A stretch of DNA of 64,000 bases, from positions 186,001 through 250,000 of the forward strand of contig JBAZNI010000001.1 of NCBI GenBank assembly GCA_041649295.1, given 5' to 3'. The notes below the pieces were generated by a model, which saw nothing but the letters and a program-made list of their open reading frames with translations, did no database searches and was not told the origin of the DNA. Below are positions 16,743 through 26,463 of this stretch, one piece after another. Positions within the stretch are counted from its first letter, which is position 1, and every line of letters starts with the position of its first letter. The position numbers and the translations under genes are program-made. The DNA comes from JACPLR01 sp041649295. Lineage in GTDB: Archaea; Nanobdellota; Nanobdellia; Pacearchaeales; GW2011-AR1.

Positions 16743-19607
16743 TCAGATTTTATCAAGAAATATTCCAATCTTTTTTCCTTTTATATTCAACTCTTCTTTT
16801 TCATAGCCATTAATTTTGTCTTCTTTATTCAGCATCTCAAATTCTTCTGCATTTGTTCTTTCTTTAATCAGTCTTTCTTGTTTTTTAAGGAGCATTAACA
16901 TGCCTTCTTCAGCAATTATTTTCAAACTGATTTTATCTTCCTTGACCATTGAAAGTTTTTTCCTTAAACTCTGAACACTCCTTATGATGTTTCTTGCATA
17001 ACCTTCTGCTTCTAATTCCGGAGTAATCTCGGTGTCCAGTTCTACTTTCCATTCGCCATTTATAATTTTATTTTGAACTCTTGTCTGAATTTCAGTTTTC
17101 CAGATTATTTCTTTCACATTTAATTGGTTCTTTATAACATTCTCAATAAGTTTATCTGGTTTTTTATAATAATGAATCATGGCTTTTGCAAGAGGCCATT
17201 TTAGTCCAATTCCTGTTTTATCTCTTTCAGCCAAACCTTTTTCAATTATTTCCAAAGCGCAATTAAATTCATTTTCCAATTCAGCATCAATCAGTTTCTT
17301 ATCTGCTTTGGGCCATTTGCTTAAATGAACCGACTCTTCATTTACAAGCCCTTTTTTTCTTAGTTGCTGCCAGATGTATTCTGTAAACAAGGGGCATATT
17401 GTCGAAAACATCTGGATTGTTTTTATGTAAGATTCTTTAAGAGCAGAAAAAACAACTTCTCTGTTTTCTATTGACTTGTCCCTTGTAACTTTAATATATA
17501 CTCTTGATATATCTAAAAATAATTTTTCAATCTCAGTTATTGTTTCATCTAATTGATAAGTTTCAAATAATTCTGTAACTTTTTCTATTGTTGAATTTAA
17601 TCTGGACAAAATATACCTTTCTTCTATTCCTCTTTCTTTTGATTCTTTTGAATTTAGATCAATAAGATAGTTGGCAGTATTCATTAACACAAGAAGATTT
17701 CTTTGCTTTTGTTTTACATCTTCCCACGAGAAATTAATATTCTCTCCTGCTGTAGAATTGCATAAATAATATCTTAAAACTTCAGAACAATATTTGTCAA
17801 TTACTTCATACGGAGAAATTATATTGCCAAGTGATTTTGACATTTTCATTCCCTGAAAATCTAAAATCATTCCATGGACAAATACATTTTTATAAGCACT
17901 TTTTTTGAACATTATTAAAGAGCATATTTGAAGCATATTGAACCATAGCTTTGTCTGCTCTGTTGCTTCCAGCACTAAATCAGCAGGAAACCATTCTTTT
18001 ATTAGCTCAGGTTTATTATAAAGGCAGTTCCATGACGCAGTTCCAGAATCTATCCATACATCAATGACATCTTCAACTCTTTTGTACTTTTTGCCATTTT
18101 TTTCAATTACAACTTTGTCAATATACGGGCGGTGCAAGTCTTTAGGAACATCTTTTGCAAGTTCTTTTAATTCATTTAAACTCCCGATTACAATAAAATC
18201 ATTTTTATCTTTTTCATTTATCCAAATAGGCATAGGGCATCCCCAGAATCTCTGTCTTGTTAAACCATTATCTCTTAAATTTTTAGTCCATCTTTCATAA
18301 TCTTCTCCAGAACGATTTGGCACCCAGTAAACATCTTTATTAAACTCCAAAAGTTTAGGAACTAAGTCTTCAATTTTCAAGAACCATTGTTCTGTTGCTC
18401 TAAAAACAACTGGCTTATGCGACCTCCATGAAAAAGGATATTCATGCTCAACTTCTGTTTTCTCAACTAAACAACCTTTTTTCTCAAATTCTTGAATAAA
18501 TTTTTTATCATCTTCTTTTGCAACCCAGCCATTAAACATACCCATATCTTCAAATTCCCCTTTTTCATTAAGAGTATTAAATGCTCCTATTCCATATTTC
18601 TGCCCAACTTCATAATCTTCTGGACCGCAGCCAGGCGCACAATGAACTAAACCGCTTCCAGAACTAACATCAACATATTCTTTGCTTAAAATAACTGTGT
18701 GAACATTTTTCCATTGTTTTTTTAGATTATCATAAACTTTTTTTAAGTCATTATAAAAAGGATGAACATATTCCCTGCCTTCCAGCTCTTTTCCTAAGAA
18801 TTCTTCTACAACTTTGTATTCTTTTCCAAGCAACCCATGGATAAATGCTCCTGCCAATGCTTTTGCAACAATCCAGTATTCATTTTCAACCTGAACTTTA
18901 ACATATTCTAGATCAGGATTAACCATGATTGCAAGATTAAAAAAAATCGTCCACGGAGTTGTTGTCCAGATTATAAAATACTCGTCTTTCTTGCCCTTTA
19001 TCTGGAACTTCAAGAATATTGAAGTGTCTTTTACATTTTCATATTCTAATTCATGCTTTGCCAAAGAAGTTTCAGATTGCGCATCCCAGTGCATAACTTT
19101 TTTGCCAAGATATAATCTTTTCTGCTCCCATGCTTTTTTTATAAATGCCCACTCACCTTCAATATACTCGTTTGTAATTGGCATATAAGCATTTTCAAAA
19201 TCCATCCAGATTCCCATTCTTTTCAAGTCCTTATTCATTATTTCTGCATTTTCAACAGAAAAATTATGACATTCTTTTGTGAATTTATCCAATCCATATT
19301 TTAATATATCTTTTTTATCTTTTAATTTTAGTTTTTCCTGGACTTTATTTTCTGTTGGAAGTCCGTGCATATCATATCCTGCCCTGTCCCACACATTCAT
19401 TCCTTTTAATCTAAAATATCTCATTGCAATATCTTTCATGTTATTATTCCAAGCATGCCCGATATGAAGCCTTCCAGAAGTATATGGTGGTCCCTGCAAA
19501 AAATAAAATTTCTTTCCTTTAGAATTCTTTTTAACAGCTTTTTCATAAATTTTATTGTTTTTCCAAAATTCAAGCATTTCTTCTTCAATTTGTTTTATTT
19601 CTATCAT
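16743..19607 (-). CDS. ileS: Isoleucyl-tRNA synthetase
   Basis: Charges tRNA-Ile. 954 residues, class I: PPYTSGRLHIGHAWNN (HIGH motif, about 40-55), the CP1 editing insertion (about 180-400, with the WTTTPWT segment that opens it), catalytic KMSKSLGN (about 600), and a helical anticodon-binding C-terminal part. The tail after about 830 contains the ELEAEGYARNIIRSVQ motif typical of archaeal/eukaryote-type IleS. Somewhat short for the archaeal type but complete in its motifs. Confidence 0.97.
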   Translation of the reverse strand: MIEIKQIEEEMLEFWKNNKIYEKAVKKNSKGKKFYFLQGPPYTSGRLHIGHAWNNNMKDIAMRYFRLKGMNVWDRAGYDMHGLPTENKVQEKLKLKDKKDILKYGLDKFTKECHNFSVENAEIMNKDLKRMGIWMDFENAYMPITNEYIEGEWAFIKKAWEQKRLYLGKKVMHWDAQSETSLAKHELEYENVKDTSIFLKFQIKGKKDEYFIIWTTTPWTIFFNLAIMVNPDLEYVKVQVENEYWIVAKALAGAFIHGLLGKEYKVVEEFLGKELEGREYVHPFYNDLKKVYDNLKKQWKNVHTVILSKEYVDVSSGSGLVHCAPGCGPEDYEVGQKYGIGAFNTLNEKGEFEDMGMFNGWVAKEDDKKFIQEFEKKGCLVEKTEVEHEYPFSWRSHKPVVFRATEQWFLKIEDLVPKLLEFNKDVYWVPNRSGEDYERWTKNLRDNGLTRQRFWGCPMPIWINEKDKNDFIVIGSLNELKELAKDVPKDLHRPYIDKVVIEKNGKKYKRVEDVIDVWIDSGTASWNCLYNKPELIKEWFPADLVLEATEQTKLWFNMLQICSLIMFKKSAYKNVFVHGMILDFQGMKMSKSLGNIISPYEVIDKYCSEVLRYYLCNSTAGENINFSWEDVKQKQRNLLVLMNTANYLIDLNSKESKERGIEERYILSRLNSTIEKVTELFETYQLDETITEIEKLFLDISRVYIKVTRDKSIENREVVFSALKESYIKTIQMFSTICPLFTEYIWQQLRKKGLVNEESVHLSKWPKADKKLIDAELENEFNCALEIIEKGLAERDKTGIGLKWPLAKAMIHYYKKPDKLIENVIKNQLNVKEIIWKTEIQTRVQNKIINGEWKVELDTEITPELEAEGYARNIIRSVQSLRKKLSMVKEDKISLKIIAEEGMLMLLKKQERLIKERTNAEEFEMLNKEDKINGYEKEELNIKGKKIGIFLDKI

Positions 19608-19665
19608 TTTTAATTGTAGTTTCTTTCTATCTAATCTCTTTCTTTTCTAAAGAAAGAAATTATAT

Positions 19666-19923
19666 TTAATAATGTTGTGATTGTCTTTCACTTCTTCTTG
19701 CCAAATATTCCCTAAACTTTCCTGTTATCCCTTTTCCAAACATAACTTCCTGCATTATGTCTTCAAAAGAGTTAAAACATCTCTCTGCTTCTTTATAAGC
19801 TTCAGTTTGCTCAGCTAGTTTTCTTTCATTATCATTAAATGTGAGAAATCTTTCCAATATTCCCTTGCATGCATCGCTATAAATAACCCTTTCCCTGTAT
19901 GCAAAAGATTTAACAACAGCCAT
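19666..19923 (-). CDS. Small soluble protein (85 residues), unknown
   Basis: Not recognised. Mostly helical and charged, with an aromatic/basic start (AVVKSFAYRERVIYSDAC) and a long charged helix (NERKLAEQTEAYKEAERCF). ATG at 19923 is preceded by AGGAG about 6 bases upstream. It stands alone between ileS and the glycan operon. No membrane segment. Confidence 0.62.
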   Translation of the reverse strand: MAVVKSFAYRERVIYSDACKGILERFLTFNDNERKLAEQTEAYKEAERCFNSFEDIMQEVMFGKGITGKFREYLARRSERQSQHY

Positions 19924-20054
19924 TTAGTTTCTCCTGCGCAAGCCAAAGATATGGACAGCGCTAAATAATAATAGCAATAGCTATAGAGATAGAAGAAACA
20001 CTTCCCATAATTTTTTTATAAGCTATTTGCATATTTTTTTTAATAACCAGATAT

Positions 20055-21251
20055 TTATAAAGCTGTCGGAGGGGGAAGCCATTCATTTGCCCAGCTTTTT
20101 GTGTTGTTTGTTGCTCCCTGAAATGTCACAACAGCAAGAGAGGCAAGGAATACTGCCCCATTAACATATTTGAAAAATAATATTTCAGGATAATGTACTA
20201 ATGTTTTAAAAAACTTTTCAGGAATTATTGCAAGTGTTCCAAGAAGAGAAAAAACAGTGTCTCCAATCAAAAATCCAATTGCGAAACGAACGTCTATAAA
20301 AAACAAGATCGGCAGAAAAACAAGGGGGATTGTATACATTATCGACTCTAGTAATCCTGGGAATATTGTAGTATAAAATAATTTTTTATTTCCAAACATA
20401 TTTCTTCCCTCTCTATACATGCATTGCAGTGTTCCGCAACTCCATCTGTACGATTGTTTAATTTGATTATTAATTCCAGTCAGCTTCTCGCCGTCAACAT
20501 CTGGTGCAGAAACTACTGCATCGTCAGCAACATGTATTCTGTAGCCTTTATTCTGCAGAATCCATGTATAATATGTGTCTTCTGTTTTGCTTCCGCAGGG
20601 TATTGGTATTTTTTTTAATATATCTGTCCTATATATTGTAGATGCTCCGCATACAACAAACACAGCACCTCTTTTTTCCTGTGCGTTTTTTCTGAATCTT
20701 CCAATTTCATTTATCCACGATTTCCCGTAATAATAAGCTTTTGAAAGAGCATTTTTAGGCTTGCTTAATCTTCCATAAGAAGTTACAGCAGCAACCTTAT
20801 CCTTGTTAAAATGAGCCATCATTTTTTCTATACATCGAAATTCTCCCTTAACCCTGCAGTCTCTGACATATAAAAACTCTCCAAGAAGATTATCGGCATT
20901 TTTAACTACATAATTTATTTTCTTTGCTTTTGATACATTTGGGCATTTGATATATAGTAAATTGCCGTAATTTTTGTTTAATTTATAAATAAATGGCTTT
21001 GCATTTGCTGAACCAGAGCAAATAATTACATTATGCACAGGATAACTTTCACTATAAACTGCTTTTATTGTTTTTACTATATCTTCTTCTTTTTCCCTGT
21101 GTATTGGTATTAAAACAGAAACTTTTTTCAATGGTTCATAAGGGTTAACCAGTTTTTCTTTTCCCCCAGTTATATAAAAGACTATAAGTGTAATTATATC
21201 TATGAATAGTGTTAATCCAAAAAATGTCCAGATTGAAAAAGGCCCCTTCAT
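20055..21251 (-). CDS. Membrane glycosyltransferase family 2
   Basis: 398 residues. N-terminal membrane helix (7-28), GT2 core beginning VSVLIPIHREKEEDIV (44-59), QxxRW motif as QSYRW (266-270), acidic pair ED (224-225), and three C-terminal membrane helices (about 285-385). The expected DxD reads DCR (131-133), an unusual substitution at the metal-binding site. Last gene of the 26363-to-20055 glycan operon, starting 10 bases after the deacetylase stop behind a GGTGG ribosome-binding site. Probably polymerises or exports a surface sugar chain. Confidence 0.87.
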   Translation of the reverse strand: MKGPFSIWTFFGLTLFIDIITLIVFYITGGKEKLVNPYEPLKKVSVLIPIHREKEEDIVKTIKAVYSESYPVHNVIICSGSANAKPFIYKLNKNYGNLLYIKCPNVSKAKKINYVVKNADNLLGEFLYVRDCRVKGEFRCIEKMMAHFNKDKVAAVTSYGRLSKPKNALSKAYYYGKSWINEIGRFRKNAQEKRGAVFVVCGASTIYRTDILKKIPIPCGSKTEDTYYTWILQNKGYRIHVADDAVVSAPDVDGEKLTGINNQIKQSYRWSCGTLQCMYREGRNMFGNKKLFYTTIFPGLLESIMYTIPLVFLPILFFIDVRFAIGFLIGDTVFSLLGTLAIIPEKFFKTLVHYPEILFFKYVNGAVFLASLAVVTFQGATNNTKSWANEWLPPPTAL

Positions 21252-21260
21252 TTTTCCACC

Positions 21261-23513
21261 TTAAATTAAAGTTATAGTTACAGTGTGCTGTATTGGGAAG
21301 GGAACATCGAATACTGCATAGTTCTCATTATTAATTTTAATATTAGTAAACCGTGCGTAAGAACCGCCAATTTTTACCCTGCTTGCAATTTTATTGTTTG
21401 TATGCACCTTTAATGTTAAATCTTGCTTGTAGATTTTGCTTTTCATAATGCTTGGAGTGTTTATTGTAAAAGAGATTGTATTTGCATTTTCATTGTAATT
21501 TGATATCGTTGAATTATTCTTCAAGTGAATATATCTTACAACATTTCCTATTGTATCAACCCAGACATTTTTTAAATGAAGGTAGTCTATTACCCCGCCA
21601 TCATTACATTCGTTGTGAAAAACGAGATTTGCCCATTTGCCCTCTTTCTCTGCTTTATCAATTACTGTAAAATAATCTGGAGGCTCTAATTCATTTCCAG
21701 GATAACCATGTGAATTAAAACTTTTTAAATCAAAAAAATTGCTTGGATAGTTATTTTCAAGTTCATTGTAATTGTATCCTCTTGCTGAAAGGAAATTCCA
21801 ATTGCTCTTCATTATATTTTGTATATTTGCATTTGTGTATCCGCACGGATATGCATGAGTTATAATGTCGCTTCTTTCTGCTAAAGTATGCGCAACTATC
21901 TGCTGGATATTCCTTTCCATATCTGCAATATATGCTTTATCACTTACTTGGCTGCAAAGATGGTTTTCAGTATGCGTTCCAAGTTCATGCCCTCTTTTAA
22001 AAATACTATTATAAAAAATCCAGCGTCCGAATAAATATTTATCTGTGTTTGTCAAAAAATATGTCCCTTTATACCCATGTGAATCAAGCTCATCAATACA
22101 GCTTTTGTAATAATCATCAATAGAAACAGAAACAGCCCCTTTTTTGCAGTTTTTCCAGTCGCATATTTCTACATCATTTATAACTGAACTTCCGTCTGAT
22201 TTCCCGCATATCTGCACAGCGTCAGTAGCTGTCCATCCCCATCCGCATGTTTCTATTATTATTGTATCTGCCAAAAAACTATGATTTACATTTTTAAATA
22301 GCGTGCATTTTTTAAAATTTCCTGTTAAGAGATTTCTAGTTTCATTTGTTGCACTGTTTCTTCCCCAAATATTTCTAAAACACATATCATAATCCCCTAA
22401 TATAGTTACATTGTTAAGATAAACAGGTTTTTCATAAGACAATGTTAAATTTGCGATTACATTCCAGTTTGAGGGAGTCCAGCTGTATCCATACCCGCTC
22501 CACTGCCCCTCTCTACATCCAGGTTTAGTTGCATCTGGCGGACCAGCAGCATATCTTGCATATGAACCTGCATTTTCAGATGTAGCTTTTGCATAATTTG
22601 CATATTCGCATATTTGCGTGGAAAAATTCGCTGGGGGTTGGTTGTGCTCATTATTAGTAAGAGAATAAACTTCTTTAGGCAGTAAAAATGTTACATTTTC
22701 CTCTTTTTTTAATTTTTTAAGCGTGTTTGTATATACAAGCCATTTCTCAGAATTGATTTTATTTTCTTCACTTTCAAAATCTTGCTGGTGGACCCATAAT
22801 GGAATTACTAAAATACCATCTATCTTTGTTAAGGGAACATAATCAGAATCAAAGTTGTTTATCTCGTTAAATATATCCCCCTGCGTTTTAAATTTAGTAT
22901 CTTTTCCAGCATCGCCGTTTGTTGTAAAACTTATACCATACTGAATAACATTAAATTCTGGAGTTGAATTGACTGGAGGCAAGCCTGCTTCTACAAAAAC
23001 ATCAAAATATTGCTTTAGCCCAAGCTCTTCTGCAACTTTTCTTGTGTCCTCTGTGAATTTGCCGTGAATTTGGTTGTAAGCTGTGGGCATATTTGGATTT
23101 GAAATTGACACTTCCCTTAATCTTAATTTAAAAGCATCCTGCCCTGATTTTATTATTTCTTTTTGCTGTTTAGGCAAAAGTTTATCCATTTCCATTTCTA
23201 AATCATCTCCAAGATATCCTTTTTGTATAAGTTCTATATATTTGTTATTATACATTTCTAAAAACGGCTCCATGAAATCAGAATCATTTACAATACTTCC
23301 CGGATAAAAACTAATTCCTGCCGGGATTTTATTGCTTTCAAAAAAATAAGTTATATTATGGTAAAAATAAAACCAATCTTCAGAAACACTTCCATCAATA
23401 TCCCCCATATACGGAACAATGTAAACTTTTTTATTGATGGTGCTTAAAGAGCTAACTACTGAAAAAGCAAAAATAATCATTGCAAACAACATTATTATTT
23501 TTTTAATTTCCAT
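21261..23513 (-). CDS. Exported polysaccharide deacetylase (NodB-type) with long N-terminal region
   Basis: Removes acetyl groups from surface sugar polymers. Signal peptide at the N-terminus (KKIIMLFAMIIFAFSVVSS). The first ~290 residues look like a divergent deacetylase-like domain (YIVPYMGDIDGSVSEDW). A middle beta domain with paired cysteines follows. Then comes the NodB core with SIDDYYKSC (catalytic D-D), HELGTHTENH (metal histidines) and ITHAYPCGY. The C-terminal ~120 residues are beta-rich. Start chosen is ATG 23513; a TTG at 23519 is less likely. Overlaps the aminotransferase gene by 11 bases. Confidence 0.85.
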   Translation of the reverse strand: MEIKKIIMLFAMIIFAFSVVSSLSTINKKVYIVPYMGDIDGSVSEDWFYFYHNITYFFESNKIPAGISFYPGSIVNDSDFMEPFLEMYNNKYIELIQKGYLGDDLEMEMDKLLPKQQKEIIKSGQDAFKLRLREVSISNPNMPTAYNQIHGKFTEDTRKVAEELGLKQYFDVFVEAGLPPVNSTPEFNVIQYGISFTTNGDAGKDTKFKTQGDIFNEINNFDSDYVPLTKIDGILVIPLWVHQQDFESEENKINSEKWLVYTNTLKKLKKEENVTFLLPKEVYSLTNNEHNQPPANFSTQICEYANYAKATSENAGSYARYAAGPPDATKPGCREGQWSGYGYSWTPSNWNVIANLTLSYEKPVYLNNVTILGDYDMCFRNIWGRNSATNETRNLLTGNFKKCTLFKNVNHSFLADTIIIETCGWGWTATDAVQICGKSDGSSVINDVEICDWKNCKKGAVSVSIDDYYKSCIDELDSHGYKGTYFLTNTDKYLFGRWIFYNSIFKRGHELGTHTENHLCSQVSDKAYIADMERNIQQIVAHTLAERSDIITHAYPCGYTNANIQNIMKSNWNFLSARGYNYNELENNYPSNFFDLKSFNSHGYPGNELEPPDYFTVIDKAEKEGKWANLVFHNECNDGGVIDYLHLKNVWVDTIGNVVRYIHLKNNSTISNYNENANTISFTINTPSIMKSKIYKQDLTLKVHTNNKIASRVKIGGSYARFTNIKINNENYAVFDVPFPIQHTVTITLI

Positions 23514-24999
23514 TTTCAAAATTCCAGTTTAATATAATACTTGCAATATCTTCAGCTTGTTCATCTGTCAAGCTTGGATAAATAGGAATAGAAACTGCAG
23601 TTTTGTCTGCTTTAAATGTATTTAGGAACTTTTTGTCCTGGAGATTAAGGCATCTGTGTGCTGGTTTGAAAACCGGTTTGGCAGCATCTACGCCTCGTTT
23701 CCTTAAATTTTCTATAAATAAATCTGCTTGGGCATGTTTTATCACATATCTGTAGAAAATTCCATCTTCCGGAAGTAAAAAATTGGCATTGCTTTCTTTA
23801 AACATTTTATTGTATTTTTCTGCAATCTCTTTCCTTCTTTTTATAAATAAATCAAGTTTTTTAAGTTGCGACAGCCCTAAAGCTGCCTGCAAATCAGACA
23901 TTTTGTAATTGTAAGACTCTCCAAAATTTTCTTTGTTGTCATATTTTGTTAAATTTTTAATCCTTTCAATAATCTCTTTATCATCTGTTAAAACTGCCCC
24001 GCCCACACCCGAAGTTATCATTTTTGTGGCATAAAAAGAAAAAATTGAAATTTTTCCAAAGCTTCCAAGTTTTTTGTTGTTAAACTCTGCGCCTACAGAC
24101 ATTGCACAATCCTCTATTATTGGAATTTTTAACTCCAAAAATTTTTCTATTTCAGATTTTCTACCGAACATATGAGGGATTATAATTGCTTTTGTTCTGC
24201 TGTTAATTTTATTTTCCACATCTTTAAATGAGATGTTATAATCTTCTCCTATATCTGCTATTACAGGTTTTGCCCTGCAGTATAACACAGCACATAAAAC
24301 ACTGTTGCATATATATGAAGGAAGAATAACTTCGTCGTTTTCTTTGATATTCAATGCCCTTAAGGCAAGATGCAGTGCACTTGTACCAGAGCTTACAGAT
24401 ATCCCATATTTTCTACCTATATACTTGCATAATTCTGCTGTAAACTCTTTTGCAATATTTCCCGTTGCGATTTCTTTTTCATTTAACGCCTTTACTACAG
24501 CATTTATATCATCAATTTCAATTGTAGGGCTTGAATGTTTAATGCTGTTTGTTTTAAACACATATTTTACTGAATATCTAATTAGATTATCTTTTCCTTT
24601 TTCTATTCCATAAAATAAACATCCTTTTTTCTTGTAAAATGATATAGCTTCATCATTGTCTGTAAGCACCTTAAACTCAATTTTATTAATATTTTTTTCT
24701 TTGCATCTTTTTAAGAACTCATTCCATAAAACTCCTCCTATCCCCATTTTTCTGTACTCTTTTTCAACAACTATTTTATTTAATCTTCCAGTTGTTTCAA
24801 TTCTGGAGCCGATAATATAACCAATAATTTTATTGTTTAATTTGGCATACATGCTTAAATCCCATTTGTCATTTAATTCCATTGAAAAATTCTCTTCATT
24901 CCATGGTTTATCTCCAATTTCTGTCCAGTTGTTTTCTAGTTGAATTAATAGAGGGATTAATTTTCTTAAATTTTCTTTTTTTATGCTTTCAATTTCCAT
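23503..24999 (-). CDS. Fusion of GNAT acetyltransferase and DegT/DnrJ/EryC1 aminotransferase
   Basis: 498 residues from ATG 24999, which lies 1 base after the WbqC stop. Residues 1-145 form a GNAT acetyltransferase with the acetyl-CoA loop RKMGIGG (83-89). Residues 155-498 form a PLP-dependent sugar aminotransferase: SSGTSALHLALRAL (203-216), IIEDCAMSVGA with D297, and the Schiff-base lysine K326 in FYATKMITSGVGG. Transamination of a keto-sugar followed by N-acetylation is a common pair of steps in making acetamido-sugars, so one chain could carry both. Substrate unknown. Confidence 0.88.
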   Translation of the reverse strand: MEIESIKKENLRKLIPLLIQLENNWTEIGDKPWNEENFSMELNDKWDLSMYAKLNNKIIGYIIGSRIETTGRLNKIVVEKEYRKMGIGGVLWNEFLKRCKEKNINKIEFKVLTDNDEAISFYKKKGCLFYGIEKGKDNLIRYSVKYVFKTNSIKHSSPTIEIDDINAVVKALNEKEIATGNIAKEFTAELCKYIGRKYGISVSSGTSALHLALRALNIKENDEVILPSYICNSVLCAVLYCRAKPVIADIGEDYNISFKDVENKINSRTKAIIIPHMFGRKSEIEKFLELKIPIIEDCAMSVGAEFNNKKLGSFGKISIFSFYATKMITSGVGGAVLTDDKEIIERIKNLTKYDNKENFGESYNYKMSDLQAALGLSQLKKLDLFIKRRKEIAEKYNKMFKESNANFLLPEDGIFYRYVIKHAQADLFIENLRKRGVDAAKPVFKPAHRCLNLQDKKFLNTFKADKTAVSIPIYPSLTDEQAEDIASIILNWNFENGN

Positions 25000-25000
25000 T

Positions 25001-25744
25001 TTAATTAATGACCTCAAGGATATTTTTAGGTTCAGGCATGCCTCCATAATTAAACAAAGCATCGATTGCAGACATATATGGAAGAAATCCAGAAAAAGCT
25101 TGGTTATAAACCGGGTGAATATACTCTTGGAATTCCACTTTAATCCCCTCTTTGTTGAATAACTCTAAATCAAGATAATTTTTTCCCCCTTCTCCCGAAA
25201 GGTAGACATTTGCTCCCGTTGTCTTGCAGATTTTAATAATATCTTGAGAAGCATTTGATTTTTCATAGTGCTCTGGTTTCAATCCAAGCTGGCTCGCAAA
25301 AATGATTTTTGTATTTATATTAAATGCCTTTCTAAAAAATTCCATAATCTCTAAATTTAAGTTTAAAAGGGTTGTATGCTCCTTAAGAATGATTTCCTTA
25401 AGCATAGGAAAGAATTTGTTAAAATATTCGGTTTTTTTATAATTTGCTTCTAAATCATGAATCAATTGGTGCTTCCAATTTTTTCCTTTGATTTTCAGCT
25501 CGTTATTTATCAAAATATGTTTAATATAGTCCTCTTTATGGCACACAGGAACACCAACCCATTTGCTCTGAGGATTATTCAGATTATCATTTCCATTAAT
25601 CCTTATTTTATTCCTATTCTGAAATTCTTTTCTTACATACAGAACTTCATCTCTTATTACAAAAATATCAGATTTTTTCATTTTATCAAAAACTCCCAAA
25701 TAAGGCATGAAATTCGGTTGGTGAGCAGACATTACTTTAGACAT
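25001..25744 (-). CDS. WbqC-like family protein
   Basis: 247 residues from ATG 25744. The N-terminal AHQPNFMPYLGVFDK motif and the internal WVGVPV and WKHQLIHDLEANY segments are characteristic of the WbqC family, found in surface-polysaccharide clusters. The biochemical reaction is not established to my knowledge. The start overlaps the PIG-L stop by 8 bases and is preceded by GAGG. An ATG at 25753 is the alternative. Context in the glycan operon fits sugar modification. Confidence 0.88.
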   Translation of the reverse strand: MSKVMSAHQPNFMPYLGVFDKMKKSDIFVIRDEVLYVRKEFQNRNKIRINGNDNLNNPQSKWVGVPVCHKEDYIKHILINNELKIKGKNWKHQLIHDLEANYKKTEYFNKFFPMLKEIILKEHTTLLNLNLEIMEFFRKAFNINTKIIFASQLGLKPEHYEKSNASQDIIKICKTTGANVYLSGEGGKNYLDLELFNKEGIKVEFQEYIHPVYNQAFSGFLPYMSAIDALFNYGGMPEPKNILEVIN

Positions 25745-26363
25745 TTTCCTCATCTACAAATATATGGTTAAGATTAAATGCTTCTGCATATTGAGAATTA
25801 CAATGGTATCCGTTTATCTCTGCAATCTTTTTTACTACCGGAATATTTACCGTAGACTTTTCTATCTGGCTTTTATATTTTTTTAAAGCTTCTATCTTTT
25901 TGTTTAAGTGATTTTCAGACAGCCCGATTAAATAATGAGACTCAAAATTAGTTGTTGATGGCCCCTGAAATAAAAGAATCTCCTTAACTTTTCTTGCAGC
26001 TGAAGATACTGCAAGACTGCAGTTTCTGTGGTCCTGGTGTTTGTCATTTGGGTCATGAGTATAAATTCTGTGAATATCCAGATTTTTAATTAAAGACTCA
26101 ATGAAGCTTACTGTTTTATGGTTGTCTGCAATATATCCATCTGGGAAATTTCCAAAGAAAATTTCTTTAATTCCAAGAGAATTAAGAGATGCAATGCATT
26201 CTTCTTTATCTGAAGGGTGATTCCCCTTTTCTCCATTTGTAAGCACAAGACAAAAAACATTGTCCTCATTTTCAATATGTTTAAGGATGGTTCCCCCACA
26301 TCCTAATTCAATGTCATCAGGATGCGCCCCGACAAATAATACATTCACCTTTTTCTTACCCAT
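25737..26363 (-). CDS. PIG-L/LmbE family N-acetyl-sugar deacetylase
   Basis: Zinc-dependent removal of N-acetyl groups from small sugar substrates. 208 residues. Metal and catalytic motifs HPDDIELGCGG (H14, D16, D17) and HQDH (109-112). No signal peptide, so cytoplasmic. First gene of the glycan operon; its promoter must lie in 26364-26463, where AT-rich TATA-like DNA occurs. Together with the GNAT-aminotransferase it could interconvert amino- and acetamido-sugars. Confidence 0.92.
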   Translation of the reverse strand: MGKKKVNVLFVGAHPDDIELGCGGTILKHIENEDNVFCLVLTNGEKGNHPSDKEECIASLNSLGIKEIFFGNFPDGYIADNHKTVSFIESLIKNLDIHRIYTHDPNDKHQDHRNCSLAVSSAARKVKEILLFQGPSTTNFESHYLIGLSENHLNKKIEALKKYKSQIEKSTVNIPVVKKIAEINGYHCNSQYAEAFNLNHIFVDEENV

Positions 26364-26463
26364 TTTTTAATACCTATCCGAATATGATTTAGAAATATTA
26401 TTTAAATTTATACTACCACTTTTTTACACGGAAAAATAATTAAACCAGCCGATAGTGAAACAT

